A stretch of DNA of 64,000 bases from [Clostridium] saccharolyticum WM1 (GTDB lineage Bacteria > Bacillota > Clostridia > Lachnospirales > Lachnospiraceae): assembly GCF_000144625.1 (NCBI RefSeq), contig NC_014376.1, positions 2,852,001 through 2,916,000 of the forward strand, written 5' to 3'. The position numbers and the translations under genes were made by a program. Position 1 is the stretch's first letter. Each line of letters begins with the position of its first letter. This document shows positions 33,833-42,464 of the stretch, one piece after another. The notes under the pieces were generated by a model that saw only the letters and a program-made list of their open reading frames with translations, had not been told where the DNA came from and searched no databases.

Positions 33833-35533
33833 ATGGACATCGTCAAATTGATATTTACCCTATTGCTTTCCTCCTCAGTTGTCTGTGCGTTCCTGCTGAT
33901 CAAATACGCCAGCAAGCGGCACAGTATGCCGGGCGCCGGCTACTTTATCCTGCTGCTTGTGTCAACCGCTGTCAGTAATATTGCCTATACGGCGGAAATC
34001 AATGCGTTGACGCTGTCTGCGGCATTGATCTGGTTCTATATCCAACATTTTTCCACCCCCCTGCAGCATTATTTCTGGATGATGCTGAGCCTTGAATATT
34101 CCGAGGCGCCGAAATGGATTGTCAGGAAGGCAAAATACATAGGACTGCTTCACCCAGCCTTGTTTTATCTTATTTTCTTTACCAACCATCTTCACCACCA
34201 GTACATATCCTCTTACAGCTTTGTAAACAACGGACATTTTGAGGTCATCCTCTCAGCAAAAGAACCGTTATACATGCTGATGGTAGCATCCGGGACACTG
34301 ATCGGGATCATCTCCATGATCTTTTATATCTGGGGTCTGATGCGCTCTCCTCGGCTTCACCGGTACGGTTATCTCATCATGATGGTGGCTTCTTTCATTC
34401 CTTGGATTACGGTATATTTAATTGCCAGCAATACGAATTATCTCGGTATTGACTATTTTCCTGTGGTTTCGATTCTCTCTGGCATCTTATACATGCTTGG
34501 GATATTCAAGTTCCGTATCTTTAATGCCATTCCCATTGCAACGTCGATTGTATTTCGTCAATCAAAGGAAGGCGTTATCATTGTTGATTTGGAGGATCAA
34601 ATCATTGACGCCAATGATTCTTTCACGGAACTATACCCCGACCTAAAAGGACGGCTTCACCAATATACCCTCCGCTCGTTTACGGAGAACCATGCGGAGC
34701 TGAAAGGCGTATACGGGGAGAATCCGGTATTTACCTACAGCCTGACGGAGGAAGGAACGGAAAGACACTACCAAGCAGAGATTACAAAGGTCATGACCGA
34801 TGATGAGCTTGAAATAGGAAAGGTTCTTACCATTATGGATATAACCCTGTTTGTAGAGAAGCAAAAGAACTTGGAAAGCATCGCTTCCACGGCCATTGAT
34901 CAGGCGGAAACCTGCGAGCTTTCTTTTTTGCAGGCACAGATCAAACCTCATTTTTTGAACAATACCCTCAGCGTCATCGGTTCCATGGTCACAAGAAGTC
35001 CTCAGGAGGCAAAGGCGCTGATTGCCGAGCTGGGGGAGCATCTTGCCAACTGCTACTATTTCGACAGTAACTCCCCCATGGTTTTGCTGGAAAAGGAGCT
35101 GGAATGCGTTCGTACCTATGTTTCCATCGAAAAAGCAAGATTCCGGGAGCGGCTGAATTTTCATCTGGAGTATGACGATATTCCATCCATTTCCATTCCA
35201 AGGCTGGTGCTCCAGCCGTTGGTGGAAAATGCTCTCCGGCATGGAATCCTCAAAAAAGCCGGCGAGGGCAATGTCTGGCTTACCATCTGCGTGGAAGAAA
35301 ACAGATTCCGGTTTGAAGTCAGAGACGACGGGGCCGGCATGAGTCATGAAATTCTTAGCAGGCTGCTCCTAGATACAGAAAATATCCACAGCATTGGCCT
35401 GTCCAATATCCACAGGCGGCTGATGAAACATTATGGGCAGGGACTTACGATTACCAGCGAGCCGGGAGTAGGAACACAGGTTGTGTTCTATGTTCCGGAA
35501 ACTGCTGTATTGGAAAGGGCGGGTACACAATGA
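33833..35533 (+). CDS. LytS-family sensor histidine kinase with 7TM N-terminus
   Basis: A 566-residue membrane kinase. Seven hydrophobic helices occupy about residues 5-225 (HisKA_7TM-like sensor), a PAS-like segment follows (about 235-345), then the His_kinase/HATPase pair of the LytS/YehU class: phosphoacceptor His373 in QIKPHFLNNTLSVIGSM, the N box in LVLQPLVENALRHGI, and the G box in VRDDGAGM. It signals to the response regulator whose start overlaps its stop (ATGA at 35530-35533). The operon is divergent from the giant surface-protein gene and has similar GC-rich composition. The ligand is unknown. Confidence 0.88.
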   Translation: MDIVKLIFTLLLSSSVVCAFLLIKYASKRHSMPGAGYFILLLVSTAVSNIAYTAEINALTLSAALIWFYIQHFSTPLQHYFWMMLSLEYSEAPKWIVRKAKYIGLLHPALFYLIFFTNHLHHQYISSYSFVNNGHFEVILSAKEPLYMLMVASGTLIGIISMIFYIWGLMRSPRLHRYGYLIMMVASFIPWITVYLIASNTNYLGIDYFPVVSILSGILYMLGIFKFRIFNAIPIATSIVFRQSKEGVIIVDLEDQIIDANDSFTELYPDLKGRLHQYTLRSFTENHAELKGVYGENPVFTYSLTEEGTERHYQAEITKVMTDDELEIGKVLTIMDITLFVEKQKNLESIASTAIDQAETCELSFLQAQIKPHFLNNTLSVIGSMVTRSPQEAKALIAELGEHLANCYYFDSNSPMVLLEKELECVRTYVSIEKARFRERLNFHLEYDDIPSISIPRLVLQPLVENALRHGILKKAGEGNVWLTICVEENRFRFEVRDDGAGMSHEILSRLLLDTENIHSIGLSNIHRRLMKHYGQGLTITSEPGVGTQVVFYVPETAVLERAGTQ

Positions 35534-36171
35534 TTAAGACAATTATACTGGATGATGAATGGTACAACCTTGAGGAAGTCTGTGAACTGGTGGAGAAAAC
35601 CGGCTTCATGCAGGTATCAGGAAAGTATATGAACCCGCTTCAGGCGTTGGAGGAAGCTGCTACCCTGGCTCCACAGGTAGCTTTTATCGATATCGAAATG
35701 CCAGAGTTGGACGGTCTGGCCTTTGCGGAAAAGCTGCTTGAAATCCAACCGGAAGTTATGATTGCCTTTATCACAAGCTGGAACCAATACGCCGTACAGG
35801 CATTTGAGTTGAACGCTTTGGATTATGTGATGAAGCCCATCAAGGAGGAACGGTTCCTGAAGCTGGCGGAGAAGATTCATACGGAAATCAACCGAAAGGA
35901 ACAACTCTCCTATGCAGAGCAGGTCTTGTCCCTCTATGGAAGGCAAAAGGTTGCGCCCGCAGCAGATCATATGCCGGATATTCCATTAACCGGACGGGAA
36001 ACTCAGGTACTGACCCTGCTTGCACAGGGACTGACCCAGCGGGAGATTGCGGAAGAGTTGTTTCTTTCGGTTTCCTGCATTAAAAAGCATCTGGCAAGTA
36101 TTTACTCAAAGCTTAATGTCAACAATAAAATCAGCGCTGTGCAAAAAGCGCGGGAATCAAACATTTTATAA
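35530..36171 (+). CDS. Response regulator, REC plus LuxR-type helix-turn-helix
   Basis: A 213-residue regulator with a receiver domain at 1-120 (acidic pocket DDE at 8-10, phosphoacceptor Asp54 in FIDIEMPELDG, Lys in YVMKPIKEERF) and a LuxR/FixJ-type DNA-binding domain at about 148-210 (LTGRETQVLTLLAQGLTQREIAEELFLSVSCIKKHLASIYSKL). A LytS-type kinase paired with a LuxR-type rather than a LytTR output is less common. Translation is coupled to the kinase by a four-base overlap. The divergent surface-protein gene is the obvious candidate target. Confidence 0.92.
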   Translation: MIKTIILDDEWYNLEEVCELVEKTGFMQVSGKYMNPLQALEEAATLAPQVAFIDIEMPELDGLAFAEKLLEIQPEVMIAFITSWNQYAVQAFELNALDYVMKPIKEERFLKLAEKIHTEINRKEQLSYAEQVLSLYGRQKVAPAADHMPDIPLTGRETQVLTLLAQGLTQREIAEELFLSVSCIKKHLASIYSKLNVNNKISAVQKARESNIL

Positions 36172-36231
36172 CCGAAAAAAGCCGCCGTTTGATAAAAGAC
36201 GAAATTCCTTAGCATTGATCTGATTTTTGCC

Positions 36232-36271
36232 CCACCATTCTATCGGTTATTAATAACCGGAGAAAAGGTGG
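36232..36271 (+). terminator. Terminator after the two-component operon
   Basis: CCACC (36232-36236) pairs with GGTGG (36267-36271), and the perfect 16-base palindrome CGGTTATTAATAACCG (36244-36259) forms the top; it is followed by ATTCTTCTTTTG. It lies 60 bases after the response-regulator stop. Confidence 0.65.
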
Positions 36272-36312
36272 ATTCTTCTTTTGTGGAACGGCTGATATCC
36301 TGGGCTCTTATG

Positions 36313-36342
36313 GGGCTGAGTGGAGAAACATAAACTCAGCCC
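36313..36342 (-). terminator. Hairpin after the NifX-like gene
   Basis: GGGCTGAGT / ACTCAGCCC, nine-base perfect stem with a 12-base loop, 27 bases past the NifX-like stop on the minus strand. There is no T-run, so it may be a weak terminator or an mRNA end protector. Confidence 0.45.
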
Positions 36343-36368
36343 ATGGTAAATTCCTGTCTGACATGCTT

Positions 36369-36755
36369 TCAGTGGCTGGTGCAGCTATGGGCATGGCCCT
36401 TTTCATGATGCCCTTCCTCATGATGATGGTCACATTTAACATTGGAGTCGTATTTCAGCTGATTCAGGAGATAATCCTCCACAGCCTTGTCTGCTTCGCC
36501 AATTACCCCTCCGAAAAATTGAATGCCGTTTTGGGTCAGCGAATTCTGTGCACCGGTTCCAATCCCACCGCAGATCACCACAGAGACTCTCCGTTCTTTG
36601 AGAATACCAACCAGTTCCCCATGCCCATGACCGTTTGTTGAAAGGATTTCTTCCGCTGCAATTCTCCCATCACTCGCTTCATAAATCTTGAACGTCTCCG
36701 TTTTCCCGAAATGCTGATACACCTGTTTGTTTTCATAAGGTACTGCAATAATCAT
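36369..36755 (-). CDS. NifB/NifX-type dinitrogenase-cofactor family protein with His-rich tail
   Basis: A 128-residue protein of the NifX/NifB-C family (PF02579-like), starting MIIAVPYENKQVYQHFGKTETFKIYE and containing VVICGGIGTGAQNSL, the family signature for binding iron-molybdenum-type or Fe-S precursors. Its last 25 residues, CDHHHEEGHHEKGHAHSCTSH, form a metal-binding His/Cys tail. No nif genes are nearby, and such stand-alone proteins are common in anaerobes. It follows the DUF134 gene by 27 bases and should share its transcript. A role in metal handling is inferred. Confidence 0.88.
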   Translation of the reverse strand: MIIAVPYENKQVYQHFGKTETFKIYEASDGRIAAEEILSTNGHGHGELVGILKERRVSVVICGGIGTGAQNSLTQNGIQFFGGVIGEADKAVEDYLLNQLKYDSNVKCDHHHEEGHHEKGHAHSCTSH

Positions 36756-36782
36756 GATTATGACCCTCCTATTTTTTTATGA

Positions 36783-37130
36783 TCATTGAACTTGATCCCG
36801 ATGACAATGCCTGCATCCGCAATGTCCCGGCCGGTCGTTGCAAACAATATAATTCCCCCCGGCAATGTGCAGTTCCTTTCCCGCTACAAGGCATTCCGCC
36901 AGCTTGGTACGGGCACTATTATAGATTGCCTGAGCTGTTGTCCTGGCTATTTCCATTCTCTCTGCGCATTCATCCTGTTTCAGCCCTTCAAGATCAATCA
37001 GTCTTATGGCCTCGAATTCGTCGATGGTCATATTGATTACTTGAGCACCGGATTCCTGAGCATCCAGAGGACCGAAGATTTGACTCCGGGGCATACCACA
37101 TACCCGTCTGCATTTGTGAGGCCTTGGCAT
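36783..37130 (-). CDS. DUF134 / UPF0251 family DNA-binding protein
   Basis: A 115-residue protein of the DUF134 family: it begins MPRPHKCRRVCGMP, has a sigma-70-region-4-like helix-turn-helix (MTIDEFEAIRLIDLEGLKQDECAERMEIARTTAQAIYNSARTKL, residues about 34-77), and ends with cysteine/histidine pairs (PGHCGCRHCH) that may bind metal or an Fe-S cluster. DUF134 genes are usually paired with NifX-like genes, as here. Two palindromes at 37164-37177 and 37202-37217 flank its promoter and are good candidates for its own binding sites. The SD is weak (AAAGGCGG, nine bases upstream). Confidence 0.88.
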   Translation of the reverse strand: MPRPHKCRRVCGMPRSQIFGPLDAQESGAQVINMTIDEFEAIRLIDLEGLKQDECAERMEIARTTAQAIYNSARTKLAECLVAGKELHIAGGNYIVCNDRPGHCGCRHCHRDQVQ

Positions 37131-37163
37131 TCCTTCTACCGCCTTTCCAGATCAATTATATAA

Positions 37164-37217
37164 ATGGCATATGCCATCTATGTAAGAATTGTATACTTAT
37201 TATTGGCATATGTCAAT
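37164..37217 (-). promoter_or_regulatory. Promoter of the DUF134/NifX-like pair flanked by two palindromic operators
   Basis: Minus-strand TTGACA (37216-37211) and TACAAT (37193-37188), spacer 17. ATGGCATATGCCAT (37164-37177) lies over the expected start of transcription, and ATTGGCATATGTCAAT (37202-37217) overlaps the -35 box; their centres are 39 bases apart. The shared core GGCATATGYC suggests one dimeric repressor bound twice. Confidence 0.65.
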
Positions 37218-37560
37218 AACAAGATTGATTGAAAGTCAATGCAAATGCCCATAAGAAGCTCCATGGAGCGTTTCTTGAAAAATTTATATCAGAGAGCTGC
37301 CATTATCTGACAGAAGGAAAGCAGATTCAAAGTGGTTTAGATAGAAAATATGGACCTATTCATAGTGGAAATGAAAATAGAAGAAAAATCCGAAAAAAAT
37401 CAAGGGAGATTTTCTGATCATGCAGGCTTGTTTTTAGAAAATTCCAGACCCATATAACAAACCCGGAGATCTGGATATCGTTGATCCCGGGCTTCATTGT
37501 CCATATTAATCAGGGGATATCATATCATTCCCTTGAGGATATTCTTGAATCCATCACTTC
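37218..37560. other. Intergenic stretch, possible coding remnant
   Basis: About 340 bases between divergent and converging genes. A plus-strand frame of about 60 codons at 37229-37417 (KLHGAFLEKFISESCHYL...) has no ribosome binding site and no recognised family. I see no terminator or RNA structure. It may be the rest of a lost gene. Confidence 0.35.
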
Positions 37561-38931
37561 TTAAGAATTCATTCTGAATACTCTCCATATTACTCCTGTA
37601 TTCGGTATAAAGGCTTCTGAATTTCCTGGGATATTAAATCCGGTATCCACAATATACATTGCTCCGTCCGGTCCAAAAATAAGTTGGTTTGGTCTTTCAA
37701 ACCCTCCCCCATTTGATAAGGATGCCGGGAAGCCGGTATTATTAATTGCAAACGTACTGATTGTTCTGGATCTCATATCAATTCTTGATACCCTATGTCC
37801 TGCACTGGCATAGGATACCGAATCACCGATATGAGTATGAATGGTACTCCCATATTCAGCCACGTAAACATCCCCATAAGGTCCAAAATCCGCATTATAA
37901 TTAAACTCGAACCCTCTTATGGAGGTATTAGGCGGAAACGTAACATAAGGTCTTGGAGGAATATTGGGCTGGTTTTTAAACAATAGGGAAGGCTGGACCC
38001 CTCCTCTTGGTGCGAACCGTGGTGAGTTTACTGCCTCCCCTCCGGAATAATCCGGCCATCCGTACCACAAACCAGGGGAAATATAATAAAAATCATCCGT
38101 AGCATTGTCAATGGGTCTGCTCCCAATTGGATTATATCCATTGTTTACTGCAAACAGCTGGCCGTTTATATCAAATTTTAAGAACGCCGGATTGCGGAAT
38201 CCCCAGGCAACTTGTTCCAGATTTGAACCATCAAGATTTGCTCTTAGAATGCTTCCTGATGCTTTAATGTATTTCTTTCTGATTTCATATTCGATATTTG
38301 GTATTCCATAAGGAGAAAAAGCACCGGTATATGCAGTGTCATTGGGCAATCCCTCTGTCAAAATATTGGGGGATGGGAAATTTTGTCCATAAAGCATGAC
38401 ATAATCGCCGGTATAATCACAGAGCAAAGGAGAAACTGTCACCCACTTGTTATCGTTCCCGACGACCCCGCTGTTGGTAACAGTTCCTTGACCGAAATAT
38501 AATTTATTATCAGGGGAAAAAGTAACCGGGCTATTATAATGATCACCGTTGCTGGGTAACCCCATAATGATATTCTGCCTTGTACCATCCTTGTAAATTT
38601 TACTTACATACCCTCTATGTGACACATATAAAACACCGTTTAAATAATTAATACCAGATATGGGGACAACAAAACCTTCTGCAATTGTCTCAAATTGTCC
38701 ATTGACCATTTGCAGCACTTTGGCATTTCCAGTTGCCAATCCGGAATCTGCAATTAAAATATCTCCATCCTCATTAAATACCATTCCAATTGGGGAATCT
38801 ATATTTTTTATAAATGCTTCAATACGATAGCCTTCGATGATGTATATATCCTCTGGATTTAAATATCGTTCCGATAAGGGATCGATTTGATTACAAGAGA
38901 GAATTCCTCTGCTATATTTAGCTTGAAACAT
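37561..38931 (-). CDS. Beta-propeller protein, sorbosone/glucose-dehydrogenase-like
   Basis: A 456-residue protein with six-bladed propeller features of the soluble glucose/L-sorbosone dehydrogenase family: repeated units such as SPIGMVFNEDGDILIADSG, SPVTFSPDNKLYFGQG, PAFLKFDINGQLFAVNNG and PNQLIFGPDGAMYIVDTG. Family members often bind PQQ and Ca, but no signal peptide is visible and PQQ use in this organism is doubtful; it may be a structural or binding protein instead. ATG at 38931 with GGTG six bases upstream is preferred to a GTG at 38940. It has no operon partner. Confidence 0.75.
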   Translation of the reverse strand: MFQAKYSRGILSCNQIDPLSERYLNPEDIYIIEGYRIEAFIKNIDSPIGMVFNEDGDILIADSGLATGNAKVLQMVNGQFETIAEGFVVPISGINYLNGVLYVSHRGYVSKIYKDGTRQNIIMGLPSNGDHYNSPVTFSPDNKLYFGQGTVTNSGVVGNDNKWVTVSPLLCDYTGDYVMLYGQNFPSPNILTEGLPNDTAYTGAFSPYGIPNIEYEIRKKYIKASGSILRANLDGSNLEQVAWGFRNPAFLKFDINGQLFAVNNGYNPIGSRPIDNATDDFYYISPGLWYGWPDYSGGEAVNSPRFAPRGGVQPSLLFKNQPNIPPRPYVTFPPNTSIRGFEFNYNADFGPYGDVYVAEYGSTIHTHIGDSVSYASAGHRVSRIDMRSRTISTFAINNTGFPASLSNGGGFERPNQLIFGPDGAMYIVDTGFNIPGNSEAFIPNTGVIWRVFRMNS

Positions 38932-39033
38932 TAACTTCACCAGGAATTTTTTTTACTACATTATATTCCGGTTTATTTAATTTATACAAGTAAACCAGGC
39001 AGTTCATCTCCTTAGAAAAGCTTGGACAGCATA

Positions 39034-39303
39034 TTATCTTTCTTTGCCTGCCCGCTTTTCAGGAGCCGGGCAGATGATTCCGGCTTCAAATAAAGCATCG
39101 AACGTATTGGCTGCTCCACCGTGTTCAACAATTTTTCCATGAACGACTTTATCAATGTCCACCCCGGTGATACATATCTTTTTACCGGTAGGCTTCATCC
39201 CCAGCCATTCCCCCTTATGGGTACCTTCCATAAGGAACTCGGAAATTACATAATTGCCGTCACAATATTGCCGGGTAATGGTCATTTTTAAATCAGGATA
39301 GGT
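39034..39303 (-). pseudogene. SnoaL-like ester cyclase family, 5' end missing
   Basis: The C-terminal two thirds of a SnoaL-like protein: PDLKMTITRQYCDGNYVISEF, then GEWLGMKPTGKKICITGVDID and HGGAANTFDALFEAGII. Homology-like coding continues upstream of the only ATG (39285) through TYPDLK until a TAA at 39306, and the usual first 60 residues are absent. Poly-A/T sequence marks the break. It is probably a deletion remnant. Confidence 0.7.
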
Positions 39304-39463
39304 TTATTTTTTTATTTTTTCCTTATTATCCATAAAAGCCTCCTAAGCGTTCGGACCTGTTCCGGCTCCTTTTATATTCATATCATATCAGACTTGATAA
39401 ATCAGATCAATCCCTCTCGAAAAATCAGATTCTTTAAACCGCAAAGTCAAGAGTTCCTATCGT

Positions 39464-40008
39464 TTATGCACGGAACCATGCGGATTTTAGCAATGCAAGG
39501 CCTTTTCGTATCTGTTGTTCTCCCAGTAACCACTTTTGATCTTCACCACCTGGAAATTCCAAAATAAAATGCATCCCTGCACCACGACCATGCAAGATTA
39601 CTTTGCTGCCAAATACCTTCGCGGCTTCCCGTACCAGTACATCATGCCGTCTTTTATAGGTAAGACATATTTTACGTACATGACGTTCATAGTTTCCATC
39701 CCTCATATATTCAGCCAGAATCCGTTGGGTCAACCATGATACAGGCGTATTGTAAGATCGGAACCGGCTATGATACCTGGTAAGAAGCCGTACAGGCAGC
39801 ACCATGTAATTTACCCGCATGGAAGGGGACAGGGACTTTGAAAAGGTTCCGATATAGATGGTGCGGTCACCCGTGTCCAGGGAATGGAGGGACGGTACTG
39901 GATTGACATCATATCTTAGCTCACTGTCATAATCATCTTCTATGACATAGGCATCATTAGTAACTGCCCATGGAAGGAGTTCCTTACGATGAAATATTGG
40001 CATCACAG
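39464..40008 (-). pseudogene. MocR/PdxR-type (GntR plus aminotransferase) regulator, 5' truncated and internally deleted
   Basis: Remnant of the aminotransferase-like domain: VMPIFHRKELLPWA, then VIEDDYDSELRYDVNPVPSL, the PLP-lysine motif TFSKSLSPSMRVNYMVLP and GAGMHFILEFPGG. The GntR helix-turn-helix and first part of the domain are missing at the 40 kb end, and about 40 residues are lost before the C-terminal WLLGEQQIRKGLALLKSAW. The cut at about 40009 coincides with the start of the next remnant. Confidence 0.75.
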
Positions 40009-40340
40009 TTCTAAATCGAGATACCAAAGTATGCTTTGAGGTTGATGAATTGTTTGGTCTTTTGACTGACAGTATTGATCATGCCTGCAACACGAAGGCA
40101 GAGTATAATAGTGTTGTGATTACAGGAAATGCTTCACTTCTTAAGGATCTGGATTATAAACGTGAGGTACTGAATAAGCTGGTGGAAAAGTACACGCCTC
40201 AATTTGCAGGGAATCAGCTTCCTGACAACATGATCAAAAGCACTGCTGTGATTGAGATTGATATCTTAACAGGAAAATTTCCTAATAAACTTGCATATGG
40301 TAGAAATGTTTTATTTCTATATGAAACTTATAAAAAATAA
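40009..40340 (+). pseudogene. Pyridoxamine 5'-phosphate oxidase-like FMN-binding protein, 5' truncated
   Basis: The C-terminal half of a flavin-reductase/PNPOx-like protein: RDTKVCFEVDELFGLLTDSI, then AEYNSVVITGNASLLKDLDYKREVLNKLVEKYTPQF and a short tail. The FMN-binding N-terminal half is absent and no start with ribosome binding site exists. It abuts the MocR remnant head to head; such genes are often divergent neighbours, so one deletion probably removed both 5' ends. Confidence 0.7.
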
Positions 40341-40395
40341 ATGTACATATGAAAATATTGCGATATAATATGGTAAAACCGAAAGGAGTATGAAT

Positions 40396-40908
40396 ATGTA
40401 TACAGCAGATTATTTTGTTAAAAGTTTGAACATGACCCCCCATCCGGAAGGTGGATTTTATAAGGAAATTTATGCGTCGGAAGATACTATAACATCAAAA
40501 GATTTAAAAGTAGACTTTGAAGGTTCGCGGATGCTTTGGACAAGTATCTATTTTTTACTCAGGGACGGAGAAGTATCTCATTTTCACAGACTAAAATCGG
40601 ATGAAATGTGGTACTATCATTCCGGTTCTCCCCTGACTATTTATATGATCAGTCCAGAAGGAGAGTTTACTACGGAACAGCTTGGACTTACTGTTGAAAA
40701 GGGGGAAAAGCCTCAGGTATTGGTGCAAAAGAATTATATATTTGGTTCCGCTATGAATCATAAAGGGTATGCTCTTGTTGGCTGCATGGTATCTCCGGGA
40801 TTCGAATTCAGAGACTTTGAATTATTTAAAAGACATGAGCTGATGGAACGATATCCGCAGCATCAGCAGATAATCCATAAACTGACTGTCAACCCGGAAT
40901 CCCTATAA
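40396..40908 (+). CDS. Cupin family protein, DUF985 (Cupin_5)
   Basis: A 170-residue cupin of the DUF985 type. Metal-binding-like residues are in HFHRLKSDEMWYYHSGSPL (residues about 59-77) and in the second half FGSAMNHKGYALVGCMVSPGFEFRDFELF. Members are small cytosolic proteins of uncertain function, sometimes with epimerase-like folds. Of two ATG codons at 40390 and 40396, the second has AGGAG at a proper seven-base distance. A strong terminator follows. Confidence 0.88.
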   Translation: MYTADYFVKSLNMTPHPEGGFYKEIYASEDTITSKDLKVDFEGSRMLWTSIYFLLRDGEVSHFHRLKSDEMWYYHSGSPLTIYMISPEGEFTTEQLGLTVEKGEKPQVLVQKNYIFGSAMNHKGYALVGCMVSPGFEFRDFELFKRHELMERYPQHQQIIHKLTVNPESL

Positions 40909-40949
40909 ACATCTGCTCCATGGATTTAGCCTTCTTATCGGCTTTTCAA

Positions 40950-40986
40950 AAAGCTCCCGTTATTCCTTTTGGAAGACGGGAGCTTT
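40950..40986. terminator. Bidirectional terminator between cupin and permease genes
   Basis: AAAGCTCCCGT (40950-40960) and ACGGGAGCTTT (40976-40986), an 11-base perfect stem. On the minus strand it ends GAGCTTTTTGA after the permease; on the plus strand it closes the cupin gene. Confidence 0.85.
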
Positions 40987-41027
40987 CTGATATCACCGAT
41001 TGATTGTACCTAATGATTGATCACTAC

Positions 41028-42386
41028 TTATCCACAGGTATCCTGTTCGGCAGTCTCCTGTATTGACTCTGCTCTCTCCACAGGCAATATCTGATTCAAA
41101 AGGATGGCACTGATAGATGCAATGACTACCGCCGATTCGCCAAATACTGTTTTCGCCCAATCAGGAAATAACCCCAGACATCCTCCGGCCTGGATGACCC
41201 CGATTCCGAGAGCTACGGACAAGCCAACCACAGAAGTATTCCTGGCCGTCAGTTCCTCCCTGGTGATCAGCTTGATTCCTGTCATAGTAATCATGGCAAA
41301 CACAGAAACAGTGGCTCCCCCTAAAACGCAGGAAGGAATGGTCGTTAACAGGGAGGCAAATTTAGGAATAAAGCCGGCTGCCAGTATAATAACCGCAGCG
41401 ATCCCTAACACACACCGGTTCACCACCTTAGTCATAATCACAATTCCCACATTCTGGCTGAACGTTGCAGTAGGGAGGCCTCCCAAAAAAGCGCCTATGA
41501 TACTGGCCACACCATTGCCGATGATCCCTCCGCACATTTCTTTGTCTGTAGCCTCCCTGTCTAAGCCGCCCCCTGCGGTAGAGGTAAAGTCACCGATGGC
41601 TTCCACGGAACTGACTACATACATTACCAGCATAGAGATGATTGAGGTCACTTCAAACTTCATCCCGAAATACATAGGCGCTGCAACCTGGAACCAGCTG
41701 GCGCTTTGTACATTCCGAAAGGAGACCATTCCCATTGCCAGAGCAATTATGTATCCAAAGATCATTCCCATCAGAATGGAGGCCATTTTACAGATTCCAC
41801 TGGTAAAATAGTGAAAGAATAACACGATCACCAGTGTAAGCATGGCCACAAGCCAATTCCTGGGGCTTCCATAATCCTCCGCACCTGCTCCCCCGGCCAT
41901 GTAGGTAACTGCTGTGGGATAAAGGGATAGTCCAATTGTAAATACCACGGTCCCTGTCACAAGAGGAGGAAATAATTTTGTCAGCTTCTTATAGAATAGG
42001 CCTACCACAACGGCTCCAACTCCGCCTACCAGCTGTGCTCCGAAAACCGTTGCTAAGTCAAACCGGCTTCCCAGGGAAATCAGCAGAGGAATATAGGCAA
42101 AACTGGCTCCCATGATAACAGGCAGACCTGACCCGCAGTATCGCCCCAAGGGAAAAAGCTGCAGCAGAGTAGCAATACCTGAAATTAAAAGTGCGGACTG
42201 AATCAGGATAATTTGTTCCGAAGAATCCACACCGGCCACACCGGCCAGGATAATTGCAGGTGTAACACACCCTACAATCATTGCCACCACATGCTGGATT
42301 GCCAGAGGCAATGCTTCTAAAAATCGGGGCATCCCATTTAAACTTGTAACTTCCACATATTTTTTATTCTTTTTTAAATGATCCAT
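41028..42386 (-). CDS. Nucleobase:cation symporter-2 family purine permease
   Basis: A 452-residue permease with about 12-14 membrane helices. NCS2 features include LAIQHVVAMIVGCVTPAIIL near residue 27 (the family QH motif), SGLPVIMGASFAYIPLL, ESVEAIGDFT-like VVSSVEAIGDFTSTAGG and GGLPTATFSQNVGIV. It should import xanthine, uric acid or another oxidised purine by proton symport. It lies 78 bases after the deaminase gene on the same strand, so purine uptake and deamination appear to be one operon. AGAGG precedes ATG at 42386. Confidence 0.92.
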   Translation of the reverse strand: MDHLKKNKKYVEVTSLNGMPRFLEALPLAIQHVVAMIVGCVTPAIILAGVAGVDSSEQIILIQSALLISGIATLLQLFPLGRYCGSGLPVIMGASFAYIPLLISLGSRFDLATVFGAQLVGGVGAVVVGLFYKKLTKLFPPLVTGTVVFTIGLSLYPTAVTYMAGGAGAEDYGSPRNWLVAMLTLVIVLFFHYFTSGICKMASILMGMIFGYIIALAMGMVSFRNVQSASWFQVAAPMYFGMKFEVTSIISMLVMYVVSSVEAIGDFTSTAGGGLDREATDKEMCGGIIGNGVASIIGAFLGGLPTATFSQNVGIVIMTKVVNRCVLGIAAVIILAAGFIPKFASLLTTIPSCVLGGATVSVFAMITMTGIKLITREELTARNTSVVGLSVALGIGVIQAGGCLGLFPDWAKTVFGESAVVIASISAILLNQILPVERAESIQETAEQDTCG

Positions 42387-42464
42387 TCTTTTACCTCTCT
42401 ATCTTCCCGGTCCGACAGAGGGGCAGAATCTCCCGCCACTCTGTTCCGTGATGCAGGAAATGTT

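Noticed and set aside
36369..36755. NifX-like gene as evidence for nitrogen fixation
   Set aside because: Stand-alone NifX-like proteins paired with DUF134 are common in non-fixing anaerobes and no nif structural genes are present.
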